Counted from the first letter of the stretch, positions 16,901-24,892 are shown. The stretch: DNA of 43,880 nucleotides from an uncultured Clostridium sp. (GCA_900544905.1 UQXF01000015.1:1-43880), one strand, 5' to 3'. Notes: generated by a model not told the origin, from the letters alone. A program made the numbers and translations.

Positions 16901-18665
16901 ACTCAATGTTATTTCCAAGAATAGTGACAACCGGGCGTGAGCTTTTCTCTGTCAGCTTTGTCACCTTAATCTGATAGCTGTCTTTATTATGGTTCTCATC
17001 CTTCACGGAAAATCTCAGCGTCTGTCCGTTCTTATCCTTATAGGCAGCATTGTTCTCCATATCCGTCCATTCGCCATCCTCCATCCGCTGGATTTGAAAT
17101 TCCGGAGCGTTCTTATCAATCACAAAATAACGGGTATGTTCGCTGCTTTTGTTTCCTGCTGCATCCTGTCCCTGTATCACCGTTGTATATCTTCCCTCTT
17201 CCGCATATGCAACCGACATGGTACTCTGCGGTCTGGTGATATCCTCCGGCTCCTCCATCGGCAGGGGATTCCACGGTTCTACCTGTCCAATCCCCTCCTT
17301 CATAGTCAGCACGCTCACCTGTGCACTGCTCCAGTTCTGCTCTGTAACCTTAAAGCTTACCCTTGCATCATCCTTCAGATAATAAACCTCTTTCCCATCT
17401 TCCGTAACCGCTTCTACCGGCGTATTCTCCTGTTTGTCATAGGAAACCTTTACATCTGTTATCTCAATTACCGGGTCTGTATTATCAATTATAAATTCTG
17501 CTGTTTCCGTTTTTTCTTCATTTCCAGGATTTTTATCCTTTGCCCGTAAAATAATCTGATAGCTTCCATCCTCTGCATCCCCATCAAAGAATAAACTGGT
17601 ATGCTGGGTATATCCGTCTTTTTCCCATACAGGAGACGAAACATTCTGCATCTCGCCATTTTTCATCACAGTAACAGAACAATCCTTTAAGCTTAAATCC
17701 GTTACCTCTAATTTCAGTTCAAGAGCTTGAGTCTTAGTATTAAAAGACAATCCATCCACCGTACTGTAATTACCGGCATTTTTAATGGACAGCTCCGGCG
17801 CAGTATTATCAATAACAAATCTTGTTTCTTCTGATGTATTATCATTGCCCGCCAGGTCTTTTGCAACAGTATATACCGTATAAATACCATCCTCCTCAAA
17901 TTCAATTTCCGTCTTTTTCCCATTTTCAAAAGTCAAATCAGAATCATTATTGGACAGGGTATATTCCTTTTTTCCGTCTACCGTTAACTGCTCCACATGG
18001 ACTACAATAGAACAATTATCAAAATTCTGCTCCGTCACTGTTACTCCATAGGTAACCTTTTCCTCAAAATCCTTATCCTCTGAGGAAGAGGCTTCGATTT
18101 GAACCTCCGGCTCTGTTTCATCCAAAATGAACGCAGCCCTTTGTTTCTCTAATTCCTGGCTGCCCTTTTTCAGATAATAAACGACTTCATAAACTCCCTC
18201 GTCATATCCGGATGCAATACTGTATACTTCATCCAGCTGTCTTGTATCAGAAGTATCCGATTTATCAAAGGCAAGCTCTCCTTCTTTTATCTTTACTCCA
18301 TCCTTTTCAACTGTGCGGTAAGCCGTATATCCCTCGGTGGAATCCCATTGTCCGGCCTCATAAGTCACCTTGACTGTACTTTTATCAGCTGCAATACTTC
18401 CTCCGGTGGGATTCTCCTCTGACATCGCATAGACCTTTAATGAATATACCGGTACAGCAGAACTGCTCCGGACGCTGTTCTCCACATCCTGCACAGCAGC
18501 AGTTATATCAGTCTCCCCACTGCCTGGCTGGTCCGCACTCAAATCAGAAACCAGCTGTGCAGACACTATGGTTCCCCTCATATAGCCGGAAAACAGATTA
18601 ACGATAAGTAACGCAACCATTATATAAGCGATTGTTTTTTGTTGTCTGGTATACAAGCTGCGCAT
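13899..18665 (-). CDS. Giant Ig-like repeat surface protein, single C-terminal membrane anchor
   Basis: Exported protein of 1588 residues. A signal peptide or anchor (TIAYIMVALLIVNLFSGYM) opens it, and a hydrophobic segment near the C terminus (TIVLMLGGMGLLIVFTCIWLW) followed by RTRRKEEEEKRI anchors it in the membrane; there is no LPXTG motif. In between are about a dozen beta-rich domains of roughly 95-120 residues. Each ends in a Gly-x-Tyr, Asp-x-AGN, then F-x-(I/V)D-x-T-x-P pattern, for example FVIDNTAPEL, FVIDKTSPKV, FSVDRTKPEI and FIIDHTAPKV; one copy, LVYNTVVPSI, is degenerate. This is typical of bacterial Ig-like domains in adhesins and cell-wall proteins. The ATG at 18665 was chosen because AAGGAG lies eight bases upstream. 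It is in an operon with a kinase, phosphatase and FHA protein. The ligand is unknown. Confidence 0.85.
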   Translation of the reverse strand: MRSLYTRQQKTIAYIMVALLIVNLFSGYMRGTIVSAQLVSDLSADQPGSGETDITAAVQDVENSVRSSSAVPVYSLKVYAMSEENPTGGSIAADKSTVKVTYEAGQWDSTEGYTAYRTVEKDGVKIKEGELAFDKSDTSDTRQLDEVYSIASGYDEGVYEVVYYLKKGSQELEKQRAAFILDETEPEVQIEASSSEDKDFEEKVTYGVTVTEQNFDNCSIVVHVEQLTVDGKKEYTLSNNDSDLTFENGKKTEIEFEEDGIYTVYTVAKDLAGNDNTSEETRFVIDNTAPELSIKNAGNYSTVDGLSFNTKTQALELKLEVTDLSLKDCSVTVMKNGEMQNVSSPVWEKDGYTQHTSLFFDGDAEDGSYQIILRAKDKNPGNEEKTETAEFIIDNTDPVIEITDVKVSYDKQENTPVEAVTEDGKEVYYLKDDARVSFKVTEQNWSSAQVSVLTMKEGIGQVEPWNPLPMEEPEDITRPQSTMSVAYAEEGRYTTVIQGQDAAGNKSSEHTRYFVIDKNAPEFQIQRMEDGEWTDMENNAAYKDKNGQTLRFSVKDENHNKDSYQIKVTKLTEKSSRPVVTILGNNIEWKEEENTGIIYFENSSLFSEEGRYTVEITGKDKAGNEPEEKTVVTFMVDWTAPVITQTGGSALADGAYYDRPVTLSYTIKEFNVDGAEASIEVTRTFEGKTYYETDDRTGTLTLDKTESQFQYMCSNQGAYTIKIKAKDKAGNAAKQALSGGGQEEGYTIHFVVDTERPEMAITGVANQQKTKNPITVTFRTADRNHDYGSYNIHVTRSNVDEELEAFDIKGTKLSAYDVGETGWTKSEYTSEEQRRFLAERTLQFSKEGIYEITFTGTDLAQNEAQEKKITFYIDHTAPQITNVRYSDVNGLIREKFHNIYSNKAIMVEFSVKDMVTLVNDQRVYVRVGKAQDQTADAPLFIAHKSAGNRYYVYVPTDLKVNEFDNPVTIWAEDVLGNENHITSTNLVYNTVVPSIQMECDTDYSKWTNRNVTFHTTVADEKSGLKEVIYRVNGKTVKRVTFDKLVKSYDYDVTASESASRVTGYGVEVEVTNNCGTSNTVKRQVYIDKEKPKVTLSGVRNGTHYNTSQVFKTDVQDVSYNKTKTVYVIRRKLDGRTYTASAAVFHSQKYEDACNRKIIKEGLYKIYAITTDGAGNQTVSNTITFVIDKTSPKVTVSGTAEDSMSGTPVTLDFTCEESFYATNQVSIQVEKSLDGATTTEEITGFPKNAKKTAMSHTFSEDGTYTVTISATDKAGNTARSQTMHFSVDRTKPEIRITGTGNYEQWSKPATVQFSVAESYYSGNRVVITGTRTDIDGNVTEVELPQFTNSGKLSSLSQTFQEDGIYSFEIVSRDEAGNQDSREIHFTVDQTKPQINKVGSCDGEYYQEFKLADSLEEVFKDLTVISYRILLNGVEYNGTDEITEEGKYNLYVEVEDELGHRNSENVEFIIDHTAPKVIFTGVKDGENVHESGVVTLTLTNTGDEITAVRMNGVEYDAKTRTLSYSEYGSYRIEVDCRDKAGNEVTRTVYFVYSNPLTIVLMLGGMGLLIVFTCIWLWIRTRRKEEEEKRI

Positions 18666-18723
18666 CACGCCATCTCCTTTCCATTCCACTGCTGTCTAAG
18701 CAATTACGACATTCTTTATTTTC

Positions 18724-19686
18724 CTATTCCCCTGCAAACTCATCCCCAATACTTTCATCTGTATGAACAACGGTTGCCTGGTCTTCCACTTCAAAGATAT
18801 CCGGAAGCGGTTTCTCTTCACCGGTAAGTATGTCTGTAGCTTCATCCTCACCGGATGCCGGCATAACCATCCGCTCTGCCATATTCAATATGCTGGTGCT
18901 CTCGTCTGCTATGACAACTGTCGAATCCTCCAATCCATCCAGTACCGTAGTTTCTTCCTCTCCCAATACTGTAGTCAGCTCATCCTCCTTATCCAGTACC
19001 GTGGTTGTATCCTCTCCCAGTACTGTGGTCAGTTCATTCCCTTCCTCCAGTACCGTGGTTATCTCTTCTCCCAGCACTGCTGTCAGTTCGTTTCCTTCTT
19101 CCAATACCGTGGTTATCTCGTCTGCCAGCATTGTCGTCAGTTCGTTTCCTTCCTCCAGTACCGTGGTTATCTCTTCTCCCAGTGTTGTTGTCAGTTCATC
19201 CCCTTCTTCCAGCACTGTCGTAAGCCCATCTCCCTCTCCCAATACTGTAGTCAATTCATCTCCTTCTCCCAGCACTGCCGTAAGCTCATCCTCCATTATC
19301 CTTTCCGGTTCCGTGCCAGCCACTTCTTTTCCCGCCAGAACAATCATCTCATCTTCTGCCTGAAATACCTCTTCCACAGACTTGCCCTGTGCCTCATGAA
19401 TTGCCGCCATAATGCTTTGCTTTGGCTTCAGCTCCAGTTTTTTATGTATCGGCTTCGTCGTATCTGCACTGCGAACCAGCACATTGCTCACTTCTGTTTT
19501 AATTGCCTGGGTCTTTGAAATTTCCTCTGCGCCTTTTTCATTAATCCTTTTTATTGCACGTTTAGCATTCCATCCTGTGACATCTCCAATTAATTTTGCC
19601 ACATCATTTTTGACAAACAAAATGATGGATAAAAGAAGAAAAAGAATGGTAAAAGCCAGACCTGTCAAAAACATAATTCTAAACAT
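18724..19686 (-). CDS. Membrane-anchored acidic protein with tandem TTVL motifs, putative multi-site phosphothreonine scaffold
   Basis: I do not recognise a characterised family. The protein has about 320 residues: a membrane helix at about 7-27, a basic stretch (VTGWNAKRAIKRINEKG), then an acidic, low-complexity tail. Residues 133-252 hold 13 tandem motifs of the form T-(T/A)-(V/T/M)-L in an alternating 10- and 8-residue rhythm, for example EEGNELTTMLADEITTVL. Further on are STVVI, STSIL and ATDIL. Every motif fits pT-x-x-(L/I), the pattern FHA domains prefer, and lies among Asp/Glu residues. The gene overlaps the kinase gene by a few bases. GGAGG lies six bases before the ATG at 19686; an ATG at 19692 is too close to it. 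The kinase, PP2C and FHA genes beside it suggest a substrate that is written, read and erased. Confidence 0.75.
   Translation of the reverse strand: MFRIMFLTGLAFTILFLLLSIILFVKNDVAKLIGDVTGWNAKRAIKRINEKGAEEISKTQAIKTEVSNVLVRSADTTKPIHKKLELKPKQSIMAAIHEAQGKSVEEVFQAEDEMIVLAGKEVAGTEPERIMEDELTAVLGEGDELTTVLGEGDGLTTVLEEGDELTTTLGEEITTVLEEGNELTTMLADEITTVLEEGNELTAVLGEEITTVLEEGNELTTVLGEDTTTVLDKEDELTTVLGEEETTVLDGLEDSTVVIADESTSILNMAERMVMPASGEDEATDILTGEEKPLPDIFEVEDQATVVHTDESIGDEFAGE
18937..19296 (-). repeat. In-frame 54-bp tandem repeats coding the TTVL array
   Basis: Imperfect tandem DNA repeats encode the motif array. The higher-order unit is 54 bp (18 residues: a 10-residue EEGNELTTxL half and an 8-residue xEEITTVL half), repeated about five times. 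Three shorter GEGDELTTVL-type units precede them. All units are multiples of three, so copy-number change by slippage or recombination would stay in frame. The array may vary between strains. Confidence 0.85.
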
Positions 19687-19688
19687 TT

Positions 19689-21713
19689 TCATCCTCCATT
19701 CTTCTCAAACAGTGGGGAAAGCTTTTGTGTAAGTTGTTTCCAGCGGTAGTCATTCTGGATTTCCGGAACATTTTCTCCCTCTCTATACAAGGCATGCAAT
19801 GTATTATAATCCCATTGCTCCACATCTGTTGTCTCCATTTCCTGCATCTTGCAAAGGAGAGATAAATGTCCGGTATAGAGGGAAATACTTGTCTTATCGT
19901 ATTCCTCTTCTGCCTTCTCATAAACCTCACATGCCTTGTCATATTCCCCTAACGCTTCGTATATTTCTGCCTTCTGGCAATATTTTGCCTCACGCAGCTC
20001 AGAATCCTTGATACTGTCGATGGTTTTTGCATCATCAGCCGACACCATTCCCAAAATAAAGTCACAGCACTCCAACGCCTTGTCATAGTACTCCACTGCC
20101 TTGTTCCTGTCTGTCTCTGCTACAGTATCCCCTAAATGCTCATAAGCCAGGGCAAGGTACTGATTATATATTGTATAGTATTCCGCCTTGATGCTGTCAT
20201 CCTCATACTCATCCAGCAGCAGCAGCCCCTTGTCCGCCACCTGAATCAGACGTTCTGCCGCCTCGTCCATCTGCTTTAAATTCCGTGCATACACAATACA
20301 TAACAAACGGTAGTTCATCAGTTTATTGACAGAAACTGTCATGCTGTCATTGGTAGTCTCAAACTGACTGAGATTATCCAGCAGGGTATTATAATCAATG
20401 TTTAATTCACCCATTGCCAGGGCAATTGTACTATAATATACCGCCTCAGGATGCTCCTTTTCATCCAGCATATTAAAATAGTATGCGCTGGATTTATAAT
20501 CCTTCAGCACATCAAAATAATCCATTGCTACATTCAGCAGCAGCGTCTGGTCCTTATCAATATTCTGGTATCCCTGGTCGATATAATATGTTACCCTGCT
20601 CAGTCCTGTTTCCGCATCATCCATGTAGTTGATATACAAATCCATCAGTTCCATATATGCCGTATTCCGGCTGCCGTCTACCTCCGTAATGGCTGTGGCA
20701 TAAGCATTGGCAGCATCCTCATATTTTCCCTGAACGGTATAGCCATAGCCTTCACTGATAAGATTTTCATAATTTTGTCTTTTTTCTCTCTCATTTCCAA
20801 TATAACCGCCAACCGCAACCGCCGCTGAGCAGACTGTCAAAGCCGCACATACGAGAAAGCTGCGCATTTTCCGAAAGCATTCCTTCCGAAATGCATCATC
20901 CAGCTCTTCATAATGCTCCAAATCGTAAATCAATTCTGCACAACTCTGATATCTGTCCTCCGGATTTGGCATGGTACATTTATTGATAATCTTTTCCAGA
21001 CCACTGGACAGCATCGGATTCCAGTGTCTGATTGGTTTGATGACATAGGGTGGTTCACTGGGGTTCTTACCCGTCAGAATATGGTAAAGCGTGGCTCCCA
21101 GACTATAAATATCCGTTCTCGCATCGGTCTTGTGGATTCCACGCCCTCTTGCATCTCCAAATTGTTCCGGTGCTGCATACCCCCTTGTTCCAAGTGCAGT
21201 TGTATCCGCAAGGCTTTCCACATCCAATTCCTTTGCGGTTCCAAAATCAATCAGCTTTACCTTGCCATCCGGTTTTAGCATAATATTGGAGGGCTTCATA
21301 TCCCGGTAAATAATAGGCGGATTCATAGAATGCAGATAGTCCAGCGCACTGCACAAATCCTTCGCCCACTCAATAACCTTATCCTGCGGCTGTGCCCCCT
21401 CCAGCTTGAGCACTTCACTCAAAGGCCGCCCCTCTATGTAATCCATTACCACAAATACAGTATTCTTATAATTTATAATATCCACAATTCTTGGCAGCAC
21501 CGGGTGGTCTACCATTTTTAAGATATTGGCTTCCATGCGGAGTCCCTTAAGCAGCGTCTTTGTATCCTGCTTTTTGCTCTTCTTAATCTCCTTTACAGCC
21601 CACTGCTTATTTAAGCGCGTATCCATTGCCAGATAAACAATCGACATACCACCCTGACCAATTTTTTTCAATATTTCATATTTTCCACCTAAAACAGTGC
21701 CAACTCTCGTCAT
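19689..21713 (-). CDS. Transmembrane Ser/Thr protein kinase with TPR-like extracytoplasmic region
   Basis: Hanks-type kinase of 674 residues. The glycine loop is KIGQGGMSIVY, the ATP lysine is in AVKEI (about residue 41), the catalytic loop is YRDMKPSNIML (Tyr replaces the usual His of HRD), DFGTAK follows at about 156, and the activation segment DTTALGTRGYAAPEQ ends in the APE-like AAPEQ. One membrane helix lies at about 285-305. The remaining 370 residues are helical and TPR-like (GKYEDAANAYATA, NKAVEYYDKALECC, GEYDKACEVYEKA), predicted outside the cell. PASTA repeats are absent, unlike PrkC. I chose the ATG at 21713 because GAGGTG lies seven bases before it. It lies downstream of PP2C and overlaps the TTVL protein gene. 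Confidence 0.92.
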   Translation of the reverse strand: MTRVGTVLGGKYEILKKIGQGGMSIVYLAMDTRLNKQWAVKEIKKSKKQDTKTLLKGLRMEANILKMVDHPVLPRIVDIINYKNTVFVVMDYIEGRPLSEVLKLEGAQPQDKVIEWAKDLCSALDYLHSMNPPIIYRDMKPSNIMLKPDGKVKLIDFGTAKELDVESLADTTALGTRGYAAPEQFGDARGRGIHKTDARTDIYSLGATLYHILTGKNPSEPPYVIKPIRHWNPMLSSGLEKIINKCTMPNPEDRYQSCAELIYDLEHYEELDDAFRKECFRKMRSFLVCAALTVCSAAVAVGGYIGNEREKRQNYENLISEGYGYTVQGKYEDAANAYATAITEVDGSRNTAYMELMDLYINYMDDAETGLSRVTYYIDQGYQNIDKDQTLLLNVAMDYFDVLKDYKSSAYYFNMLDEKEHPEAVYYSTIALAMGELNIDYNTLLDNLSQFETTNDSMTVSVNKLMNYRLLCIVYARNLKQMDEAAERLIQVADKGLLLLDEYEDDSIKAEYYTIYNQYLALAYEHLGDTVAETDRNKAVEYYDKALECCDFILGMVSADDAKTIDSIKDSELREAKYCQKAEIYEALGEYDKACEVYEKAEEEYDKTSISLYTGHLSLLCKMQEMETTDVEQWDYNTLHALYREGENVPEIQNDYRWKQLTQKLSPLFEKNGG

Positions 21714-21782
21714 ATGTTTACACCTCACCAGTATATGCACAGCTGCCATTCAAACTCTAAAGCCTACCTGCTGTCATGACAC

Positions 21783-22553
21783 TTATTTAACCACCACTGC
21801 AATCACAGTAATATTGTCCCTCTCTCCGCGTTCCTTTACCAGACGTGTGGTCTTCTCACAAATATCGGTAATCCTGTCCTTGTCTGTTAATACCTCTGGT
21901 CTAAAATACTGATAAATCTCCTCTTCGGATATCATATGGGTAAATCCGTCTGATGCCAGAAGAAATGTGGTCTCACCGGTTATCGTTCCCTTTTCATACT
22001 GGGGCTCTACAACGCCAGATGCCCCTACACATTGCAGAAGGATACTTCTTCTCGGGTCCACCAGCGCTTCTTCCTCTGTCAGCACTCCCATCTCAATCTC
22101 CTTTGCCACCAGCGTATGGTCCTGTGTAATCTGGTTCACCGATTGATTAATCTGATAAATCCGGCTGTCACCCACGTGACAGATAAAATACTCCCCCTTG
22201 TATATCAGCAAAGCCGACAATGTAGTCCCCATCATCATTCCCTGATTGTCCGCATACTCGCTCAAGCGGGTATTCATGGCTTCAATCAATTCCTGCCACT
22301 GGTCATCTACGCTTTCCTGTGTGAAGCTGTTCTCAGCCACCATCTGCGCAAACCGGGTTGCAAACCAGTTATTGAACGCCACTACAACCTCCTTGCTGGC
22401 CAGTTCCCCCTGCTCTAATCCTCCCATTCCGTCACAAACCAGTGCAAATACAATTTTCCCTCTCGGGGAATTTACCACCTTGACAGAAAGGGAATCCTGG
22501 TTAATTTCCTTCACACTGCCAACATCCGTATAATACGATGCAATTATCTCCAT
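21783..22553 (-). CDS. PP2C-family Ser/Thr protein phosphatase
   Basis: Metal-dependent phosphatase of 256 residues, without membrane segments. Motifs are YTDVGSVKEINQDS (Lys where many relatives have Arg), VCDGMGG, GTTLSALL, HVGDSRIYQI, QDHTLV, LLASDGFTHM and ERDNITVI; the metal-binding Asp residues are all present. It is the expected antagonist of the kinase encoded immediately downstream (69-base gap) and resembles Stp/PrpC. A stable hairpin precedes it. An AGGGGTGAAG-type ribosome binding site lies upstream of the ATG. Confidence 0.95.
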   Translation of the reverse strand: MEIIASYYTDVGSVKEINQDSLSVKVVNSPRGKIVFALVCDGMGGLEQGELASKEVVVAFNNWFATRFAQMVAENSFTQESVDDQWQELIEAMNTRLSEYADNQGMMMGTTLSALLIYKGEYFICHVGDSRIYQINQSVNQITQDHTLVAKEIEMGVLTEEEALVDPRRSILLQCVGASGVVEPQYEKGTITGETTFLLASDGFTHMISEEEIYQYFRPEVLTDKDRITDICEKTTRLVKERGERDNITVIAVVVK

Positions 22554-22579
22554 AACTTTTTACTTCACCCCTATAATCA

Positions 22580-22608
22580 ATATCGGGTCCCAAAAAGGAA
22601 CCCGATAT
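22580..22608 (-). other. Stable RNA hairpin between the FHA and PP2C genes
   Basis: Twelve base pairs (ATATCGGGTTCC with GGGACCCGATAT, one G-U) close a TTTTT loop, about 27 bases before the PP2C start. No T tract follows, so it is not a standard terminator. It may protect a processed end or tune expression within the operon. Confidence 0.6.
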
Positions 22609-22664
22609 CTTTCTACAACACCCAAATATCATGGTACAGAAACACTCTTCTATTACCTGCATAC

Positions 22665-24485
22665 CTATCTCAATTTAAATATGAACTCCTCGTCACCTAA
22701 AACAATCTTACTGTCATGGGTTAAAAGCTCATTCTCACCTTCCTCGATTGCCTTGCCATTTACAAAGGTATGATTTGTGGATTTATTATCCTTTACATAA
22801 TAAATGCCGTCCTTATTAGTAATAATGGCATGCACCCGGCTCACCGCACTGTTTCCCTTCACAGTATAATCCACACCCATACTCGCCTTACCGATTTTGA
22901 AATTCTGCTTGGTTATCATAATTCTTTCATCGGTATTCACACGAACCAGATATGGATTTGCCTTTGGAACAGCTGCCCCCTTCAGGATACCGGTAGCTCC
23001 GATGGTCTGGCTTAAAATAGAATTACTTACCGCCTCTTCATCTTCTGTCTCTGCTGCTTCTGCCTCCTGCTCTTCCACAGCCCCCTCCGCAGCAGCTGCT
23101 TCTGCCGCAGCCTCTTCCGCAGCCTTTAACTCCTCCTGGGTATTCTTAACAATGCTTGCCCGGTTAATCTTAATGTTTTTCTTAATCTTAAGACCGGATT
23201 CCTCATGATGAGCCTCCTGCTCTTCCTTTTCCTTCTCCGCCAAAAATTCGTCTAACTCATCCTGAATTACAACACCGGTAACCGTTGCCTCCTTTGTCTT
23301 AAATGCAGGTTTCTTCATTCCTTTTTTCTTAAGTTTATCAACAATATCCTGCGCTTCGTCTATTTCCTCCTGACTGGATTCCTCCATGTCATCTGCAGCG
23401 TTCTCTTCCGGCTGTTCTTCCTCTTTTAATTCTGCAGTGCCTGCCTTATCCGTTTCCTCTGTAGTAACGGTCTCTTCCTCCGGCTCCACCGCCTCTTCTG
23501 AAGCCTCATCTGCCTGAACATCTTCTGTTACGGACTCTTCTATCTGCTCTTCCTCTTCATCCTCTTTTACTTCTTCATCCACGGAAGCCTCTGTTTCCTC
23601 TTCCGTATTATCCTCCGGTTCATCCGGAATCTCCGCCATGACTTCCTCCTGCAATGGCACTTCTGTTTCTTCCTCAGTCTCTTCCGATATTTCAGAGGTA
23701 TCCTCCGGCTCAGCTTCATCCGGAATGTTTTCTTCCCCGGCAGCCTCGTCTGTTAAAATAGTGGTATCTCCCTGCCATTCATCAGACTGCCCATTGATGG
23801 AAATCTCTTCTTCCTCATCAAAATCATCCAGTTCATCCACAAGGTCAACCGCGTCCTTTTCAGCGCCTACCTCCTGATAATCCGCATAGATATCAGAAGA
23901 ATTATCCTCCGGAATCTCAATTCCCAATTCATCCATTAAATCTTCCACCAATGTAAGTAAATTATGAAGATTAAAAACTTCCGGATTATTGACAAAGGTC
24001 AGCATTCTCGCAACATAGTCGCCGTTTTCTGAAGAATCAAACCGGAGACTGGCAATAAAACTCCTCAGGAAATGATTGATATCCACTTCTTCCTGCATGT
24101 CCTCCAAAGGAATACAGATAAACTCAACCTTATAATCGGAATCAATATAAATATAATTGCGATGTAATACCAGATAGGATAACGGAATCCTGCATTCTGC
24201 CATATCAATCAATGCCAGAACAAGTCCCCGCATAACCATCAGTACCATCTCTGCGTTAATCTCCTGATTAGACAGTTCACTCAGCCGAATCTTATCTGTA
24301 ATATTATAAGAAAAGGTGTCACATTCTTCATCCTCATCTTCAAAAATAACCGGAACAATGCCCTCTGGTTCTTCATCCTCCAAAAAATCCAGAAGCTCCT
24401 CATCTAACTCCGCCTCATTATCAATATTAAAGGTCAGAAACTGTTCTTTATCAAAATTCCTTACTCTGAAACTTACCTTCTTCAT
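22665..24485 (-). CDS. FHA-domain protein with N-terminal DUF6382-like domain
   Basis: Cytoplasmic protein of 606 residues. The N-terminal 200 or so form a globular domain that I associate with DUF6382. A long acidic linker follows (about 215-410), then a charged and Ala-rich segment, then a C-terminal FHA domain from about 515, with FKIGKASMGVDY, the phosphothreonine-contacting NSAVSRVHAI and STNHTFVNG. The linker contains DTTILTDE at about 240, the same TTxL pattern as the motif protein in this operon, so self-binding as in GarA/OdhI is possible. I chose the ATG at 24485 because AAGGGG lies eight bases before it; a further in-frame ATG at 24563 falls inside the promoter. It is the first gene of the six-gene operon. 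Confidence 0.88.
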   Translation of the reverse strand: MKKVSFRVRNFDKEQFLTFNIDNEAELDEELLDFLEDEEPEGIVPVIFEDEDEECDTFSYNITDKIRLSELSNQEINAEMVLMVMRGLVLALIDMAECRIPLSYLVLHRNYIYIDSDYKVEFICIPLEDMQEEVDINHFLRSFIASLRFDSSENGDYVARMLTFVNNPEVFNLHNLLTLVEDLMDELGIEIPEDNSSDIYADYQEVGAEKDAVDLVDELDDFDEEEEISINGQSDEWQGDTTILTDEAAGEENIPDEAEPEDTSEISEETEEETEVPLQEEVMAEIPDEPEDNTEEETEASVDEEVKEDEEEEQIEESVTEDVQADEASEEAVEPEEETVTTEETDKAGTAELKEEEQPEENAADDMEESSQEEIDEAQDIVDKLKKKGMKKPAFKTKEATVTGVVIQDELDEFLAEKEKEEQEAHHEESGLKIKKNIKINRASIVKNTQEELKAAEEAAAEAAAAEGAVEEQEAEAAETEDEEAVSNSILSQTIGATGILKGAAVPKANPYLVRVNTDERIMITKQNFKIGKASMGVDYTVKGNSAVSRVHAIITNKDGIYYVKDNKSTNHTFVNGKAIEEGENELLTHDSKIVLGDEEFIFKLR

Positions 24486-24534
24486 AACAAATTCCCCTTC
24501 CAAACACCAAATCACGTTAAACATAATTATCTTT

Positions 24535-24563
24535 ATTATAGATGATTCTCCAGGGTTACGCAA
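24535..24563 (-). promoter_or_regulatory. Promoter of the phospho-signalling operon
   Basis: TTGCGT, 17 bases, then a perfect TATAAT, about 50 bases before the FHA gene start. No other comparable promoter appears before the HAD gene end, so the six genes from 24485 to 13246 are likely one transcript. Confidence 0.75.
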
Positions 24564-24828
24564 GTATATTGTTATGCAAAAGCTATAAATTTTTCTTTTT
24601 TACAGCCGTATTTTTTTACATATTCCCTCCTTTATAAAAATGACTTTCTGCTCTCCTTCATTAATTTGCATTAAAATATTGCTGATAGACTTATAATACT
24701 GATTTGATTTACCAAAAGCAATTAATATTCTATGAACCATTCTGATATCTGTTTGAAAAGATTTTGAACAAATTTTCAATATATTAAAGAAGACAGGCAG
24801 AAGATACATTGCAGAAAAATCCTCTGTC
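24564..24828. other. Divergent intergenic spacer without a supported gene
   Basis: A-T-rich spacer between the divergent FHA operon and cyclophilin gene. A minus-strand frame at 24600-24863 (87 codons) lies here, but it runs through the plus-strand promoter, has no good ribosome binding site and resembles no family known to me. I see no RNA gene or repeat. Confidence 0.5.
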
Positions 24829-24857
24829 TTGTCAAGCTTTACCAGAGATGATAAAAT
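24829..24857 (+). promoter_or_regulatory. Cyclophilin gene promoter
   Basis: On the plus strand TTGTCA, 17 bases, TAAAAT, ending about 35 bases before the ATG at 24893. It is the only convincing plus-strand promoter in the window. Confidence 0.75.
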
Positions 24858-24892
24858 ACCCATATCTTAGAAAACAGAAAGGACATAGAATT

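Noticed and set aside
18937..19296. Short regularly spaced repeats resembling a CRISPR array
   Set aside because: Repeats are contiguous, imperfect, in frame and coding; there are no unique spacers and no cas genes.
18763..19518. Long plus-strand open frames opposite the TTVL array
   Set aside because: They are low-complexity antisense shadows of the repeat-rich minus-strand gene; they lack ribosome binding sites and family resemblance.
21783..22553. Dead phosphatase because of the altered SVKEINQD motif
   Set aside because: Lys for Arg is a conservative change, and all metal-binding Asp motifs are intact, so activity is expected.
13246..24485. Type VII secretion locus, suggested by the FHA and kinase genes
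   Set aside because: No WXG100 protein, EssC-type ATPase or EsaA/EssB-like membrane protein is encoded nearby.
24600..24863. Possible 87-codon minus-strand gene in the divergent spacer
   Set aside because: It covers the cyclophilin promoter, has no good ribosome binding site and no recognisable protein features.
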